Shown piece after piece: positions 23,068 to 31,835 of a DNA stretch of 58,793 nt. The DNA comes from a virus: positions 1 to 58,793 of the IMG/VR virus record IMGVR_UViG_3300017786_003035; one strand, 5' to 3'. The position numbers and the translations under genes are program-made. The first letter of the stretch is position 1. Each line of letters opens with the position of its first letter. A model generated the notes under the pieces. It did no database searches and was not told the DNA's origin. It saw only the letters and a program-made list of their open reading frames with translations.

Positions 23068-23636
23068 CTTTCTAACACATAAACTTTACTAGGTTCACGT
23101 CCTTTAAGTCCAGTTGAATCAAACGTTGATACAAGTTTTAGTCCTACTCTGTTAAACAAATCTCTTAGTTCATTATCATTTATTTCTAAAGGATCCCAAG
23201 GTCGAGCTCTGTTATCGTTGTCTCCATAACCGTGTTCAAGATATATACGACCATTTGGTGACAATTGATCAGCCCAAACAGTTAATGTTTTAATAGGATC
23301 AAACACATGATCAAAACTGTTAGAATATACAATATCAAAATGTCCAATCCATTCTTCTTTTTGTAAATTAAAATCATGCTGTATTGTCATTGGCCATTTG
23401 TCGGCAATTCCAACTTCAGTTCCTATAATATTTGCGTCAGGGTAGCAAATTTTAAAAAACTGTTGTTCAACAGCTCTGCGTGTTCCGTGACACATAATAT
23501 TGTGTGCTATACCTTTATCGCCTGCTACTTTATTAATTGTTTTCTGTTCAACATATACCATATGTTGCTTTTCTTTATTAGCATCTTTTTGGCTATCTAC
23601 GTATTCGTTATAATCTTTATATTCGTATTGTTTCAT
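23064..23636 (-). CDS. SAM-dependent methyltransferase-like protein
   Basis: 190 aa. A Rossmann order is visible: GIAHNIMCHGTRRAVEQQFF, NIIGTEVGIAD, HFDIVYSNSFDHVFDPIKTL (motif IV region), and LSPNGRIYLEHGYGD. The usual GxGxG loop is replaced by MCHGTRR, as in some FkbM-like or phage methyltransferases. Probably O-methylates a sugar. The N-terminal 25 residues are charged and helical. The substrate is unknown. Confidence 0.65.
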   Translation of the reverse strand: MKQYEYKDYNEYVDSQKDANKEKQHMVYVEQKTINKVAGDKGIAHNIMCHGTRRAVEQQFFKICYPDANIIGTEVGIADKWPMTIQHDFNLQKEEWIGHFDIVYSNSFDHVFDPIKTLTVWADQLSPNGRIYLEHGYGDNDNRARPWDPLEINDNELRDLFNRVGLKLVSTFDSTGLKGREPSKVYVLER

Positions 23637-23654
23637 GTACTACTCCAAAAATAC

Positions 23655-24341
23655 TTATTTGATTAATTCTACAAGACCGTGAACACTGGTATGTATATCG
23701 CCATATGGTTCACTTAGAAGTTGATACCATCCCCATTCGTTTGGATATAGCTTTCCTTCATTTAATAATTTTTTAAGTAATTGATGATCAGCATGTTTTC
23801 TTCTATGTATTAAAAAATGGTAAGGAAGGTAACCATACCAATCGTCACGTTTACTTTCTTTGTCAACATCACTCCAATGTCCGCTACCAAATTGACTACC
23901 TCTGCCTTTGCGTATCATAAATCCAGCAGGGCCTTTATCGTAAGCATACTTTAAGTGATGGTTTAAGTTAACTTGTCTATCTAACTTTGTATTCCAATCT
24001 ACTCTAACAATTAAATCATGATGCTGAGGTATCTTTTTTAGTAAATCAAAATGTTGAATCATAGGAACAATACCAAAATAAAAGTTGTCAAACATTTTTT
24101 TAGACTTGACATATTCGCCATACTTCTCATGCTTGCTTGGCGGCGTAACTTCCATAGGATGGTAATGCCATTTAGGATAGTGCATTGTAAAAAGTTTATT
24201 ATGATATTCTTGTGGTACTAAATGTGTTTTGTTACTCCAAGTATGATAGTAAATATCGTTGCCCGGAAACCAACGTCTGAGTTGTTCTGTAATTTTACTA
24301 TCTTTGTCGTTTACACCACTAACACATATTGCTAAGTTCAT
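23655..24341 (-). CDS. Putative glycan-modifying protein (WavE/GT-like)
   Basis: 228 aa. It begins MNLAICVSGVNDKDSKI, then RWFPGNDIYYHTWSN, and HHDLIVRVDWNTKLDR near the middle (a [HY]D-x-[IV]-[IV]-R-x-D-type element found in LPS-biosynthesis WavE-like and capsule proteins), and ends YQLLSEPYGDIHTSVHGLV. This layout is seen in proteins with no firm function beside glycosyltransferases. A role in making the same glycan is likely from context. Confidence 0.55.
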   Translation of the reverse strand: MNLAICVSGVNDKDSKITEQLRRWFPGNDIYYHTWSNKTHLVPQEYHNKLFTMHYPKWHYHPMEVTPPSKHEKYGEYVKSKKMFDNFYFGIVPMIQHFDLLKKIPQHHDLIVRVDWNTKLDRQVNLNHHLKYAYDKGPAGFMIRKGRGSQFGSGHWSDVDKESKRDDWYGYLPYHFLIHRRKHADHQLLKKLLNEGKLYPNEWGWYQLLSEPYGDIHTSVHGLVELIK

Positions 24342-25034
24342 TTAAAAAAACCATTTTTTAAGATTTCGAGCAAGAAGTTTATTACTTTCGAGCCCTGGAT
24401 GAGATCCGTCTAAAGCATGATCGATTAAAAAATCTGTCTCCCAAATTATTTGTTTTACTAACATTGGAGCAAGAATATGCTTAAACTCTTTATCAACTAA
24501 TATTCTGTTATCATGTTCTGCAATTATATGAATAGGAATAATATGCTTACGTCTAAGATAGTTATCAGCAGTATTTACAATAGTAGCAAAGTCAAAACTA
24601 GCGTTATAATCATTGTGTAGTTTTTCGTAATAAAATGTTAAAAATTCTTGATGCTCTTTATGAGTCATTTCAATTTTTTCGTAATGCTCTGATGGGAATT
24701 TCATACCAAGTAAAGCAGGTAGAAAATCATGAGCTATAACACCACCGTGATCTTTTTGTAGTAGTCTTGTGTTTCTATTAGAATTAGGCCATAATATAAT
24801 TACTACTGAATCACTTTTTAAATCTTTACAATTTACAATATTGTATAATGTACGTTTTGGTGATGCGCCTGGTTTACCAAGGTTAAAACATTTCATACCT
24901 AGATCAGTAGCAAGTAATTGTGGCCAAGCAAAGTTACTTGGACCATCGCTCTCGCTTGGTGGATGAGCATCTGGCAAAGAATGTCCAAAAGTATGACTAC
25001 ACCCAAACGCAAAAAGACGTTTTCTATTAGCCAT
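24342..25034 (-). CDS. SGNH-hydrolase-like protein of the glycan cassette
   Basis: 230 aa. Block I is RLFAFGCSHTFGHSL (GCSHT), block II/III is FNLGKPGASPKR and SVVIILWPNSN, and the C-terminal block V is HALDGSHPGLESN (Asp/His pair). All catalytic-triad candidates are present. Such proteins may add or remove acetyl groups on polysaccharide. It is a paralogue-like counterpart of 9926-10657 but more complete. It abuts the RraA-fusion gene. Confidence 0.75.
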   Translation of the reverse strand: MANRKRLFAFGCSHTFGHSLPDAHPPSESDGPSNFAWPQLLATDLGMKCFNLGKPGASPKRTLYNIVNCKDLKSDSVVIILWPNSNRNTRLLQKDHGGVIAHDFLPALLGMKFPSEHYEKIEMTHKEHQEFLTFYYEKLHNDYNASFDFATIVNTADNYLRRKHIIPIHIIAEHDNRILVDKEFKHILAPMLVKQIIWETDFLIDHALDGSHPGLESNKLLARNLKKWFF

Positions 25035-26341
25035 TAAAACAGTCCTACGTTGTTCAATACATCAAACGGATCACTTCCAAAAGTTGCTTCAAACTTTACA
25101 AGCATTTCTTTCTTTAGTGCTTGCTTCACTTCTTCAAATACAAAAGGCCATTTTTCTGCTGGAATACAAACTACTCCGTCTGGATCACCAAATATAATAT
25201 CATTGTTCTTAACTGTAACACCATTTACTTCAACAGGCATATTCATTTCTTCTAGCGTACCTTCATATCTAATATCGTCAGGCATACGTCCATGAGCAAA
25301 TAACGGAAGTCCCATTTGGGTAACACGTTCTACATCACGTGTTTGTCCATCTACTACTACACCAACTGCTCCGCTACGATAAGCAAAGTGTGCGTTTAGG
25401 TCTCCAAAATATGCTTTATCCTTTATGTCAGTACTTACAATAATAACATCACCCGGAGCAATAAATCTATAACTGTCTAACGCATCAAAAATACCTTCCC
25501 AATGTTTGTCAGTTGGATCTTTTTCTTCTTCAGGCAACTCTTTTAATTTTAATGTTTTAGCATAGCCTAAGAATGTTCCGTTATTCATAGACTTAATTTC
25601 ACTACTTAAGAAATGTTTTATATTATGTTCTTTACAAATATCACTTAGTAAACAACTACTAATACTTTTACTTAATATCTTTAGTTTTTGTACTCTTTTA
25701 CTGCGTTGACCTGCGCAAATATCTTCGGCAAATTCTAAGTCTTCAGGATTATTAATATCTACATTTTGTAAAGGTGTTACAGGATACATGATAACATCTT
25801 CACTATAACGTTTTGTTAAAGGTTCACCGTTTGTTTTTACAGCATAGAAGCTCATTGATTCAATATTATGTGTAGGTAAATCAACACTATTCGGAATAGT
25901 ATCTCCGTATGTAGGTTTGTTGTCTTCCCACAGATATAATTTTTGCTCAGTAACAGCAACCAAACTTGTAGCAATACTTTCTTTTAACTGTTTGATAGCA
26001 GGATCGATTACAGTTTTATCTATAAAAGGAGCAGTACATAATACTTGTACAACTATATCAGCATTAGGAACAAGCCTTGCTTCGTTAGCAAACATCGCAT
26101 GTCCGTCAGTAGCATTATTAGCTAACGCAGGATCTCTATAATGATGTTGGATATCAAGATCATTCGCAAGCTCGTGTATGTAGTTGTCTTCACTGTCTAA
26201 CCATACTTCGTCAATTTCATCACACTCTAGTAGTTGTCGAAGTTTTCGCTTAAACAAGTACTCTCCATCAAGTACTCGTGTATTCTTACTTTCAATACGC
26301 TCACTGTTTCCTTTAGCAGGAACAAACGCTACTACTTTCAT
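25034..26341 (-). CDS. NeuA-like cytidylyltransferase fused to an RraA-like domain
   Basis: About 435 aa from ATG 26341 (AAGGAG 7 nt upstream, ATGA overlap with the previous stop; the longer in-frame start would overlap by 34 nt). The N-terminal 220 residues are a CMP-sugar synthetase: FVPAKGNSERIESKN, VLCTAPFID, YPVTPLQNVDINNPEDL. Residues about 240-430 are RraA/HMG-aldolase-like: PGDVIIVSTDIKDKAYFGDLNA, then GVVVDGQTRDV (the RD signature) and FGDPDGVVCIP. The joining of a sugar cytidylyltransferase to a pyruvate-aldolase-type fold suggests a route for an ulosonic acid, making and activating it in one chain. Confidence 0.8.
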   Translation of the reverse strand: MKVVAFVPAKGNSERIESKNTRVLDGEYLFKRKLRQLLECDEIDEVWLDSEDNYIHELANDLDIQHHYRDPALANNATDGHAMFANEARLVPNADIVVQVLCTAPFIDKTVIDPAIKQLKESIATSLVAVTEQKLYLWEDNKPTYGDTIPNSVDLPTHNIESMSFYAVKTNGEPLTKRYSEDVIMYPVTPLQNVDINNPEDLEFAEDICAGQRSKRVQKLKILSKSISSCLLSDICKEHNIKHFLSSEIKSMNNGTFLGYAKTLKLKELPEEEKDPTDKHWEGIFDALDSYRFIAPGDVIIVSTDIKDKAYFGDLNAHFAYRSGAVGVVVDGQTRDVERVTQMGLPLFAHGRMPDDIRYEGTLEEMNMPVEVNGVTVKNNDIIFGDPDGVVCIPAEKWPFVFEEVKQALKKEMLVKFEATFGSDPFDVLNNVGLF

Positions 26342-27072
26342 TTTATGACTCCTTCTAGTGTACCTGTACACATTACATCTTCGTGCTTAAACCCTTTGCT
26401 TAAATTAGCAAATTTAGTATCAGCAGTTAGGTAGAATTCATTTAGTCTACCAATAGTTCTTTGTATTCGGCCCCATGTTCGAGAATTCTTTTTTGATACT
26501 TCGCCAATTAGTTGATGTTCTCTTGGACCACTTCCGTAAAAATGTGTTTTACTATTTCCTGCTAATTTATAGTCAGGTAAAAAATAATCTAAGTCTACAC
26601 CTAGTAAGTATATTTCTCTAAAGCCCATAAAGTAAGCAGTGATTGCCGCATCCAAAGGAGTAGTTCTAGTAGTACCCCAACCTTTATCAAAACTTAATGG
26701 ATGACCTTTGCGTTCAACTGTTAACTTATTACTGTAGTTTTTCTTAATAGGTATATAATCTTCTTTAATAGCAATATTATCTTCAGCCATAATATCAGCA
26801 ATTTTACTTGAATAAAATCTAGGAGATTTTATTGCCGATAGTTGTGGATACCATCTTGTATATAATTCTTTGTATACTAAAGCATCACCTAAGAAAAAGT
26901 AAGAATAATCAGGTAGTCCATGTGTAGTCGCTAGAAAAGATTTGTTACATGCTATTACCTGCTCGCCTTGTAATAAATCTAATCTTTCTTGTGTAAGACT
27001 AGGTGCGCATCCTAGGATAAAAACACGCTGACCAATATGTTTATTTTTATAAGGTTCAAAGTCTAGTAGCAT
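26338..27072 (-). CDS. DUF115-like sugar-transferase-type protein
   Basis: 244 aa. It starts with a nucleotide-type loop QRVFILGCAPSLTQERL, followed by QVIACNKSFLATTHGLPDYSY and LLGVDLDYFLPD after a GFREIYLL strand. These blocks appear in DUF115 (MptE-like) and CstI-type sialyltransferase-like proteins, which carry GNGPSL and a GVD element. The TTRTTPLDAAITAYFMG segment is also typical. The donor could be CMP-activated sugar, but this is inference. Confidence 0.6.
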   Translation of the reverse strand: MLLDFEPYKNKHIGQRVFILGCAPSLTQERLDLLQGEQVIACNKSFLATTHGLPDYSYFFLGDALVYKELYTRWYPQLSAIKSPRFYSSKIADIMAEDNIAIKEDYIPIKKNYSNKLTVERKGHPLSFDKGWGTTRTTPLDAAITAYFMGFREIYLLGVDLDYFLPDYKLAGNSKTHFYGSGPREHQLIGEVSKKNSRTWGRIQRTIGRLNEFYLTADTKFANLSKGFKHEDVMCTGTLEGVIK

Positions 27073-27563
27073 TATAACTCCGCAACTGCGTAGTAACTGT
27101 GATTTAAGTCGTAACCTTTAGTAACAAATACTTTGCTAAAGTTTTTTGCTGTAAAATAATCTTTAATATGATTTGGTTCAAGTAAATGGATATGTTTTCT
27201 GTTGTTCCAAGGTTTCCAATATCCTTGATCCGGGTGTGGCAAATATAAGAATACAATGCCGCCTTTGTGTAATCTAGTTGTCCAATGATCTAATGCTCCA
27301 ACCCAATCATTTAAATGTTCTAAACAATGTGATGAGAAAATATAATCAACTTTTTTATTAGGCAAATTATAAGCATCATATTCGTCGTTAAAAACAAGGT
27401 CGATCATTTGTGCGCCAGGATATGCCCATTCTTTTCTATTACATCCAATATCAAACCCTTCGCCTGTAATTATTTGTTTAGCAAACGGGAATGCATATTG
27501 TGCCGCAAATCCTTTTGTTTGTAACTCAGGATATTCTACACCGTTATACTTGATGGTATTCAT
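27072..27563 (-). CDS. SAM-dependent methyltransferase
   Basis: 163 aa class I methyltransferase. GFDIGCNRKEWAYPGAQMID provides motif I and the acidic end of strand 2; NKKVDYIFSSHCLEHLNDW is the classical DxxxxxxxxEHL motif IV; KGGIVFLYLPHP is strand 5. It is shorter than usual (about 200-240) yet complete in the core. Probably methylates a sugar of the glycan. Confidence 0.8.
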   Translation of the reverse strand: MNTIKYNGVEYPELQTKGFAAQYAFPFAKQIITGEGFDIGCNRKEWAYPGAQMIDLVFNDEYDAYNLPNKKVDYIFSSHCLEHLNDWVGALDHWTTRLHKGGIVFLYLPHPDQGYWKPWNNRKHIHLLEPNHIKDYFTAKNFSKVFVTKGYDLNHSYYAVAEL

Positions 27564-28329
27564 TAATATGTACTCCGTTATCTCTAAACATTTTTAAGTG
27601 ATGTTCCCACTTATCTATAGTTCTATTAGTATATATGTATATGTCTGACGGCTTTAAGAACATCTGAGCAAAGTGCATATACCCACTATCAACTCCTAAA
27701 TGGGCTCTTGCCCTACTCATAGTGTAACCGGCTAACGGTGCTGTCATTAGTGCTGGATGTCTTGCTTGACCGCCTACATTAATGATTTTATATCCTTGTT
27801 CACGCCAATAACTACACGCCATATCTATTTGTTCTGATGTTAAATTACGCTTTCTGCTTGACGCATCAAATTGTGCTGTAACAAACTTACTAGGAAGTAA
27901 TTGTTTAATTAATATCGGATCATAACATTCTGGTTTTAATTGGGGGAATGATCTTTGATATTCGTCTACAAAGAAACTTGGTTGTAATACGTTTTGTAGT
28001 TTACCGGGATATTTTTCGTAGTAGTGTAATTTAGCACTAGGATATTGTTGTAATACATGTTGTAAAAATGCTTCGTCACTTTCTTCATAAAATTTATGTA
28101 TTTTTAAATACAACTGTCCTTGCGGAAATAAATCCATTACTTGTTTCCAAGTCTGTGGTTTCATTTTATTATATTGATGAGGAGCAATATGTAGTGTAGC
28201 AGGTTTTCCGTAATGCTGTCCGTAGTTGTACGTTAATAAACAACTATGTACAATATCGCCAAAGCCCGGGCATCCGTAGGGTAGGTTTTTAATACGGGTG
28301 CTCATGTATCTCATTACTACATGTTTCAT
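27544..28329 (-). CDS. GT9 (heptosyltransferase)-like protein
   Basis: 261 aa. A N-terminal GFGDIVHSCLLTYNYGQHYG block resembles GxGDxLxTTPxxxxL of ADP-heptose:LPS heptosyltransferases. Near the end, YKIINVGGQARHP, AGYTMSRARAHLGVDSGYMHFAQ gives the GxDSGxxHxA signature. The gene order places it in the cassette while hldE/hldD (ADP-heptose supply) are at 54.7-56.7 kb, so it is the best candidate for a heptosyltransferase. The start ATG overlaps the preceding stop (TAATG). Confidence 0.7.
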   Translation of the reverse strand: MKHVVMRYMSTRIKNLPYGCPGFGDIVHSCLLTYNYGQHYGKPATLHIAPHQYNKMKPQTWKQVMDLFPQGQLYLKIHKFYEESDEAFLQHVLQQYPSAKLHYYEKYPGKLQNVLQPSFFVDEYQRSFPQLKPECYDPILIKQLLPSKFVTAQFDASSRKRNLTSEQIDMACSYWREQGYKIINVGGQARHPALMTAPLAGYTMSRARAHLGVDSGYMHFAQMFLKPSDIYIYTNRTIDKWEHHLKMFRDNGVHINEYHQV

Positions 28330-28958
28330 TAATTTACTCTAATTTCAAATTGAGTCATTCCGTGTCTATGGAAGTTACTTCGTAAATTATTTTCATCTAC
28401 GAATTGATTAACTGCTTGTGTTACACCTGGCTTACTCCAAGTTGAATCTGGCCATTTAAAGTCGTCACCTAAAATTAAACCTCCAGGCTTAACTTTGTTA
28501 TGTGCTTGTACTAAATCAGCATAGCAACCTTCGTATGAATGGTCACCGTCAATATAAATCCAATCAAGATAGTTGTCAGCACACGAAGCAAACCATTCGC
28601 TTGATGTTTGACGCAGTACTTGTACTTCTGGATTATTAACAAATTTTGTTTTTACTTTTTCGTATACATTATCGTAATAGCGATCAAATTCTTTTTCCAT
28701 GTCAGCATTAGAAAGTCCTTTTGGAGCAATATTAAGTAATTTTCTATATTTTTTTAACCATTTATCATATGGCATTTCGCTGTTGTCTTTAAATGGTTCA
28801 ACTGAATACGGATCTACTAGATACAATTCTTTTAATTTTTTCTTCTGAAATTCAGCTGATGTGTTTGCCATCCATACACCTATTTCAGCACCAATTGTAC
28901 CTTGTTTAATTAGGTGTAAAATATTTGGCGCATCGCTATTTCTTTCCTTACCCATCAT
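28329..28958 (-). CDS. SAM-dependent methyltransferase (Methyltransf_24-like)
   Basis: 209 aa. Core: GTIGAEIGVWMANTSAEF (motif I, lacks one Gly), ELYLVDPYS, LDWIYIDGDHSYEGCYADL (IDGDHxYE, the hallmark of this family), and KPGGLILGDDF. ATG 28958 has GGAG 9 nt upstream and overlaps the end of the upstream GT gene by 11 nt. Likely methylates a sugar. Confidence 0.85.
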   Translation of the reverse strand: MMGKERNSDAPNILHLIKQGTIGAEIGVWMANTSAEFQKKKLKELYLVDPYSVEPFKDNSEMPYDKWLKKYRKLLNIAPKGLSNADMEKEFDRYYDNVYEKVKTKFVNNPEVQVLRQTSSEWFASCADNYLDWIYIDGDHSYEGCYADLVQAHNKVKPGGLILGDDFKWPDSTWSKPGVTQAVNQFVDENNLRSNFHRHGMTQFEIRVN

Positions 28959-29751
28959 TGTATTGTTCTCCTATTGCTGTCATTAACGCTGGCACATTTT
29001 CGCCGTGTGCTGGTAATTTATCTTTTAAGAAAAAGTGTACAAAGTATGCTTCGGGTAATTTACTATCTTCGATGCCTTTATACAATCCGTTCCATTTCCA
29101 ATTCATATTAAGTGTGGGGATCTTTTCTTTCTTTACCCACCAGTTAAGTAGCATTTGGTCAGTTGACCATTTACGGTAACCAACTCCGTCTACAAAGTCT
29201 TTAAACTCTGGCCTGCTTAGAAATTCTTTTGGTGATTGCCCTTTTAAGTATGGAGCAAATTGTTTACAGTTTATAACCATCATTCCCATGTTGTAAAATT
29301 CAGCGCCAAGATCATTCCATTTCCAATCTACATCTTTACATGGTTCAAATGCGGCTTTTGAATATTTTCTAATTTTGCTTTTGTATTTTTTAGCACAAGG
29401 TAGTTCACGTTCTGCTACAGCGCCAAAAGCACATTCTTCAGGGAAGTCTTTAAAAATATTTGGAGCAGTAGGTCTAATATAAATGTCACTATCAATAATT
29501 GCTATTTGATCGTATTTGTTAATATGTAAGAACGCAGTTTCTTTTTCAAATATAGGTAAGTATCCTAATCTTTCAACTGCTTCTTTACTACGACCTGTGC
29601 GTTCTAAATCGGGTCTAATTTTTAGTACAGGTTCCGTTTGTACAATATGTTCAATACCATATTTTTTACAGTATTCGGCTGTGCTTTTAATACAATGTTT
29701 ATATAAGTTACTTTGCGCACCAACAGCGACTTGGTATATCATACGCTTCAT
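28948..29751 (-). CDS. GT-A glycosyltransferase-like protein
   Basis: 267 aa. DQIAIIDSDIYIRPTAPN (about 81-98) provides the DxD motif; the second half has NMGMMVINCKQFAPYLKGQ and KWSTDQMLLNWWV, both typical of GT8/GT77-type LPS or capsule enzymes, and a VHFFLKDK ending. The N-terminal strand is MIYQVAVGAQSNLYKHCIKS. Coupled to the GT25 gene upstream by a TGA/ATG overlap. Confidence 0.75.
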   Translation of the reverse strand: MKRMIYQVAVGAQSNLYKHCIKSTAEYCKKYGIEHIVQTEPVLKIRPDLERTGRSKEAVERLGYLPIFEKETAFLHINKYDQIAIIDSDIYIRPTAPNIFKDFPEECAFGAVAERELPCAKKYKSKIRKYSKAAFEPCKDVDWKWNDLGAEFYNMGMMVINCKQFAPYLKGQSPKEFLSRPEFKDFVDGVGYRKWSTDQMLLNWWVKKEKIPTLNMNWKWNGLYKGIEDSKLPEAYFVHFFLKDKLPAHGENVPALMTAIGEQYNDG

Positions 29752-30311
29752 GATAAATCCTTTGTAAAACTAACTTCTGTTTTATATGTTACTTTATTGT
29801 ACTTATCAAATTTCATATCCACAATTCCATCACACAGCATCCAGTCTGCTGGCATTGCTCCGTTAGCATGTACCCAGTCTAATATTTTTTTAGCGCCTGT
29901 AGGTGTAATACGATAAGCCCTAGCACCTTCAAACCAGTTGCCAGGTGGTATAGGTTTTGCTTTGTTAAAACCTTCAAACTTGTACACATCACAATCTACA
30001 TATTCGCCTATAGGTTTTTTAAAAACAACATCATGTTCAAATATACATATAGGTTCATTTGTGGTGTGGCATTTTTGCCACAGTAAGTATTGGCTTAAGA
30101 AACAACCTTGTGTACCAGGACGGGCAAGTAATCGTTGTGCTTTTTTATGTGGATATACTTTTAAGTTATAATCAATAAGACCTTGTTTCATCCCATTGAT
30201 GCCTTCAAATAGTTCTAGGTTCCAGCCTTGTTTAGTTCCTGTTTCTAACGCACGACTAGCCATACTAACACTATCAGGATAAGTTGGAAGATAGATTATG
30301 TATCCATTCAC
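29748..30311 (-). CDS. GT25-like glycosyltransferase
   Basis: 187 aa. GYIIYLPTYPDSVSMASRAL at the start, a PGTQGCFLSQYLLWQKC (GxxGCxLSHxxLW) motif, EPICIFEHDVVFKKPIG (ExD motif), and ARAYRITPTGAKKIL are all standard GT25 elements. It is shorter than bacterial LOS transferases (about 230-280) but has every core block. It differs from the other copy (22408-23067), which has an insertion between blocks. Confidence 0.85.
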   Translation of the reverse strand: MNGYIIYLPTYPDSVSMASRALETGTKQGWNLELFEGINGMKQGLIDYNLKVYPHKKAQRLLARPGTQGCFLSQYLLWQKCHTTNEPICIFEHDVVFKKPIGEYVDCDVYKFEGFNKAKPIPPGNWFEGARAYRITPTGAKKILDWVHANGAMPADWMLCDGIVDMKFDKYNKVTYKTEVSFTKDLS

Positions 30312-31159
30312 GTATCTGTATTCCTTATTTCTACTACAACTTTATCGTACCAATGTTGTGGTAGCCATCTTAATTGTGCTTGTTTAAACTTTAGTCCGTC
30401 TTTTTTATTACCCTTGCCAGTACTAAAAATATTATGTTTTTTAATACCCCAAGAATTCCATTCATACGGTATCTCTCCGTATGTGTTGCCTAAGTTTTTC
30501 CAATCTTTCATTACTTGCCTAAGTACATGTTGATCAATAAACCAATAACAGCCTTTTTCAAACCCTTTATGTAACTGTCTAGCAAATAGTTTACGCCATT
30601 CTAATCCTTTATGTCCTAATCCTGGACTTAATGCACTAGCAATAAAAATTTCAGGTTCTTTTGGCTTAGGCATAATGCTAACCTCAGAAGTAATTTCAGC
30701 AAAATCTTTTAAATGAAATCCTGTACGTAGTATACTATCACAATCAATTTGTAATATTCGTTGTTGTGGATTTGTAAAAATTTCTGCCATACGTATAAAC
30801 CTTACACTGGCCAAATATGTGCGTCTAGCAATGTAATCTAAATCGCCTGTTTTAAAAATGTTTATACCTTCGTCCATCATATGTTTATTTTTTGGCAAAT
30901 CTACGTAGAACTGTTTGTCTACATCTTCGTAGGTATATGTAAACTTGAATTGTTCATTCAACCTTTTTAAAATAGTATGATCAATATTACCTTCGTTAAT
31001 AATATGACAGTGTACATGTATCCATCCTACTGTCCTATTAATACTTTGCTGTAAGGCATATCCGTGTCTATCAAAATAATCGTAATCACAACTAAAGTAA
31101 ATTACATTCTCTGCTTCTCGCGGACACATAAGTCCTTTTAATTCTGGAAGTTTACGCAT
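30308..31159 (-). CDS. GT-A glycosyltransferase-like protein
   Basis: 283 aa. The N-terminus has VIYFSCDYDYFDRHGYALQQ followed by a VGWIHVHCHIINEG strand; the middle has ARRTYLASVRFIRMAEIF and QRILQIDCDSILRTG with the DxD metal motif. The C-terminal half includes KGCYWFIDQHVLRQVM and LRWLPQHWYD. Its blocks resemble GT8-like proteins. Sugar and acceptor are unknown. Coupled to the FkbM-type gene. Confidence 0.7.
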   Translation of the reverse strand: MRKLPELKGLMCPREAENVIYFSCDYDYFDRHGYALQQSINRTVGWIHVHCHIINEGNIDHTILKRLNEQFKFTYTYEDVDKQFYVDLPKNKHMMDEGINIFKTGDLDYIARRTYLASVRFIRMAEIFTNPQQRILQIDCDSILRTGFHLKDFAEITSEVSIMPKPKEPEIFIASALSPGLGHKGLEWRKLFARQLHKGFEKGCYWFIDQHVLRQVMKDWKNLGNTYGEIPYEWNSWGIKKHNIFSTGKGNKKDGLKFKQAQLRWLPQHWYDKVVVEIRNTDT

Positions 31160-31835
31160 CTGGTGCCATACCAGGTCGATATGCTAGTACAGCATTTTTT
31201 TCGCCACGTCCTATTTTACGTACCATCCTATATCCATAAGGCATTAATACATCTCTAATGCTATCTCTATTATATCCGTATCTTGCTGGATGTTCTTTGC
31301 GTTCATAAAGTATTGTTGGTTGACATCTTTTAATAGTTTCAATTGCTCCTAATGCTACTAGAGGTTCGTATCCTTCAGCATCAATTTTAATAAAATCAAC
31401 ATCTTGTAAATTATAAAAATCTAAAGGCATAACAGGAAGTTTACCTTTATTTTGATTTTGTGTTCCGGGCTTAATGTGTGTACTAAAACTTTTATTAGTG
31501 GTAACCAGATCAACATTCTCTTCTATTTCGCCTATACCTACAGGATATGTTGTTACATTATTACATCTATCTTTTAGGTTATGTACCATACACTCGTAAA
31601 TAGGAGGATTAATTTCAAAAGCATGTACATGATCAAAAGACTTAGCCATTTGAAATGCTGTAAGTCCTACGTGTGCTCCAATGTCAACTGCTACTCTTAT
31701 TCTACTACAATGACTCATAGCAACCATAAGTTCTGAATGTTGGTAATCTTCAATATTACCGTTACCTTGTTTCTTGGCACTTTTTAAACACATATCCATT
31801 TGTGTTGTACGCCATCCGTCTATTTCTTTATACAT
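31152..31835 (-). CDS. FkbM-family methyltransferase
   Basis: 227 aa. RVAVDIGAHVGLTAFQMAK (about 47-65) is motif I; VHAFEINPPIYECMVHNL is the FEPxPxxxxxLxxN motif of FkbM proteins; VDFIKIDAEGYEPLVALGA is the KIDxEGxE motif; ILYER follows. FkbM enzymes methylate hydroxyl groups, often on sugars. All core residues are intact. Confidence 0.9.
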   Translation of the reverse strand: MYKEIDGWRTTQMDMCLKSAKKQGNGNIEDYQHSELMVAMSHCSRIRVAVDIGAHVGLTAFQMAKSFDHVHAFEINPPIYECMVHNLKDRCNNVTTYPVGIGEIEENVDLVTTNKSFSTHIKPGTQNQNKGKLPVMPLDFYNLQDVDFIKIDAEGYEPLVALGAIETIKRCQPTILYERKEHPARYGYNRDSIRDVLMPYGYRMVRKIGRGEKNAVLAYRPGMAPDA

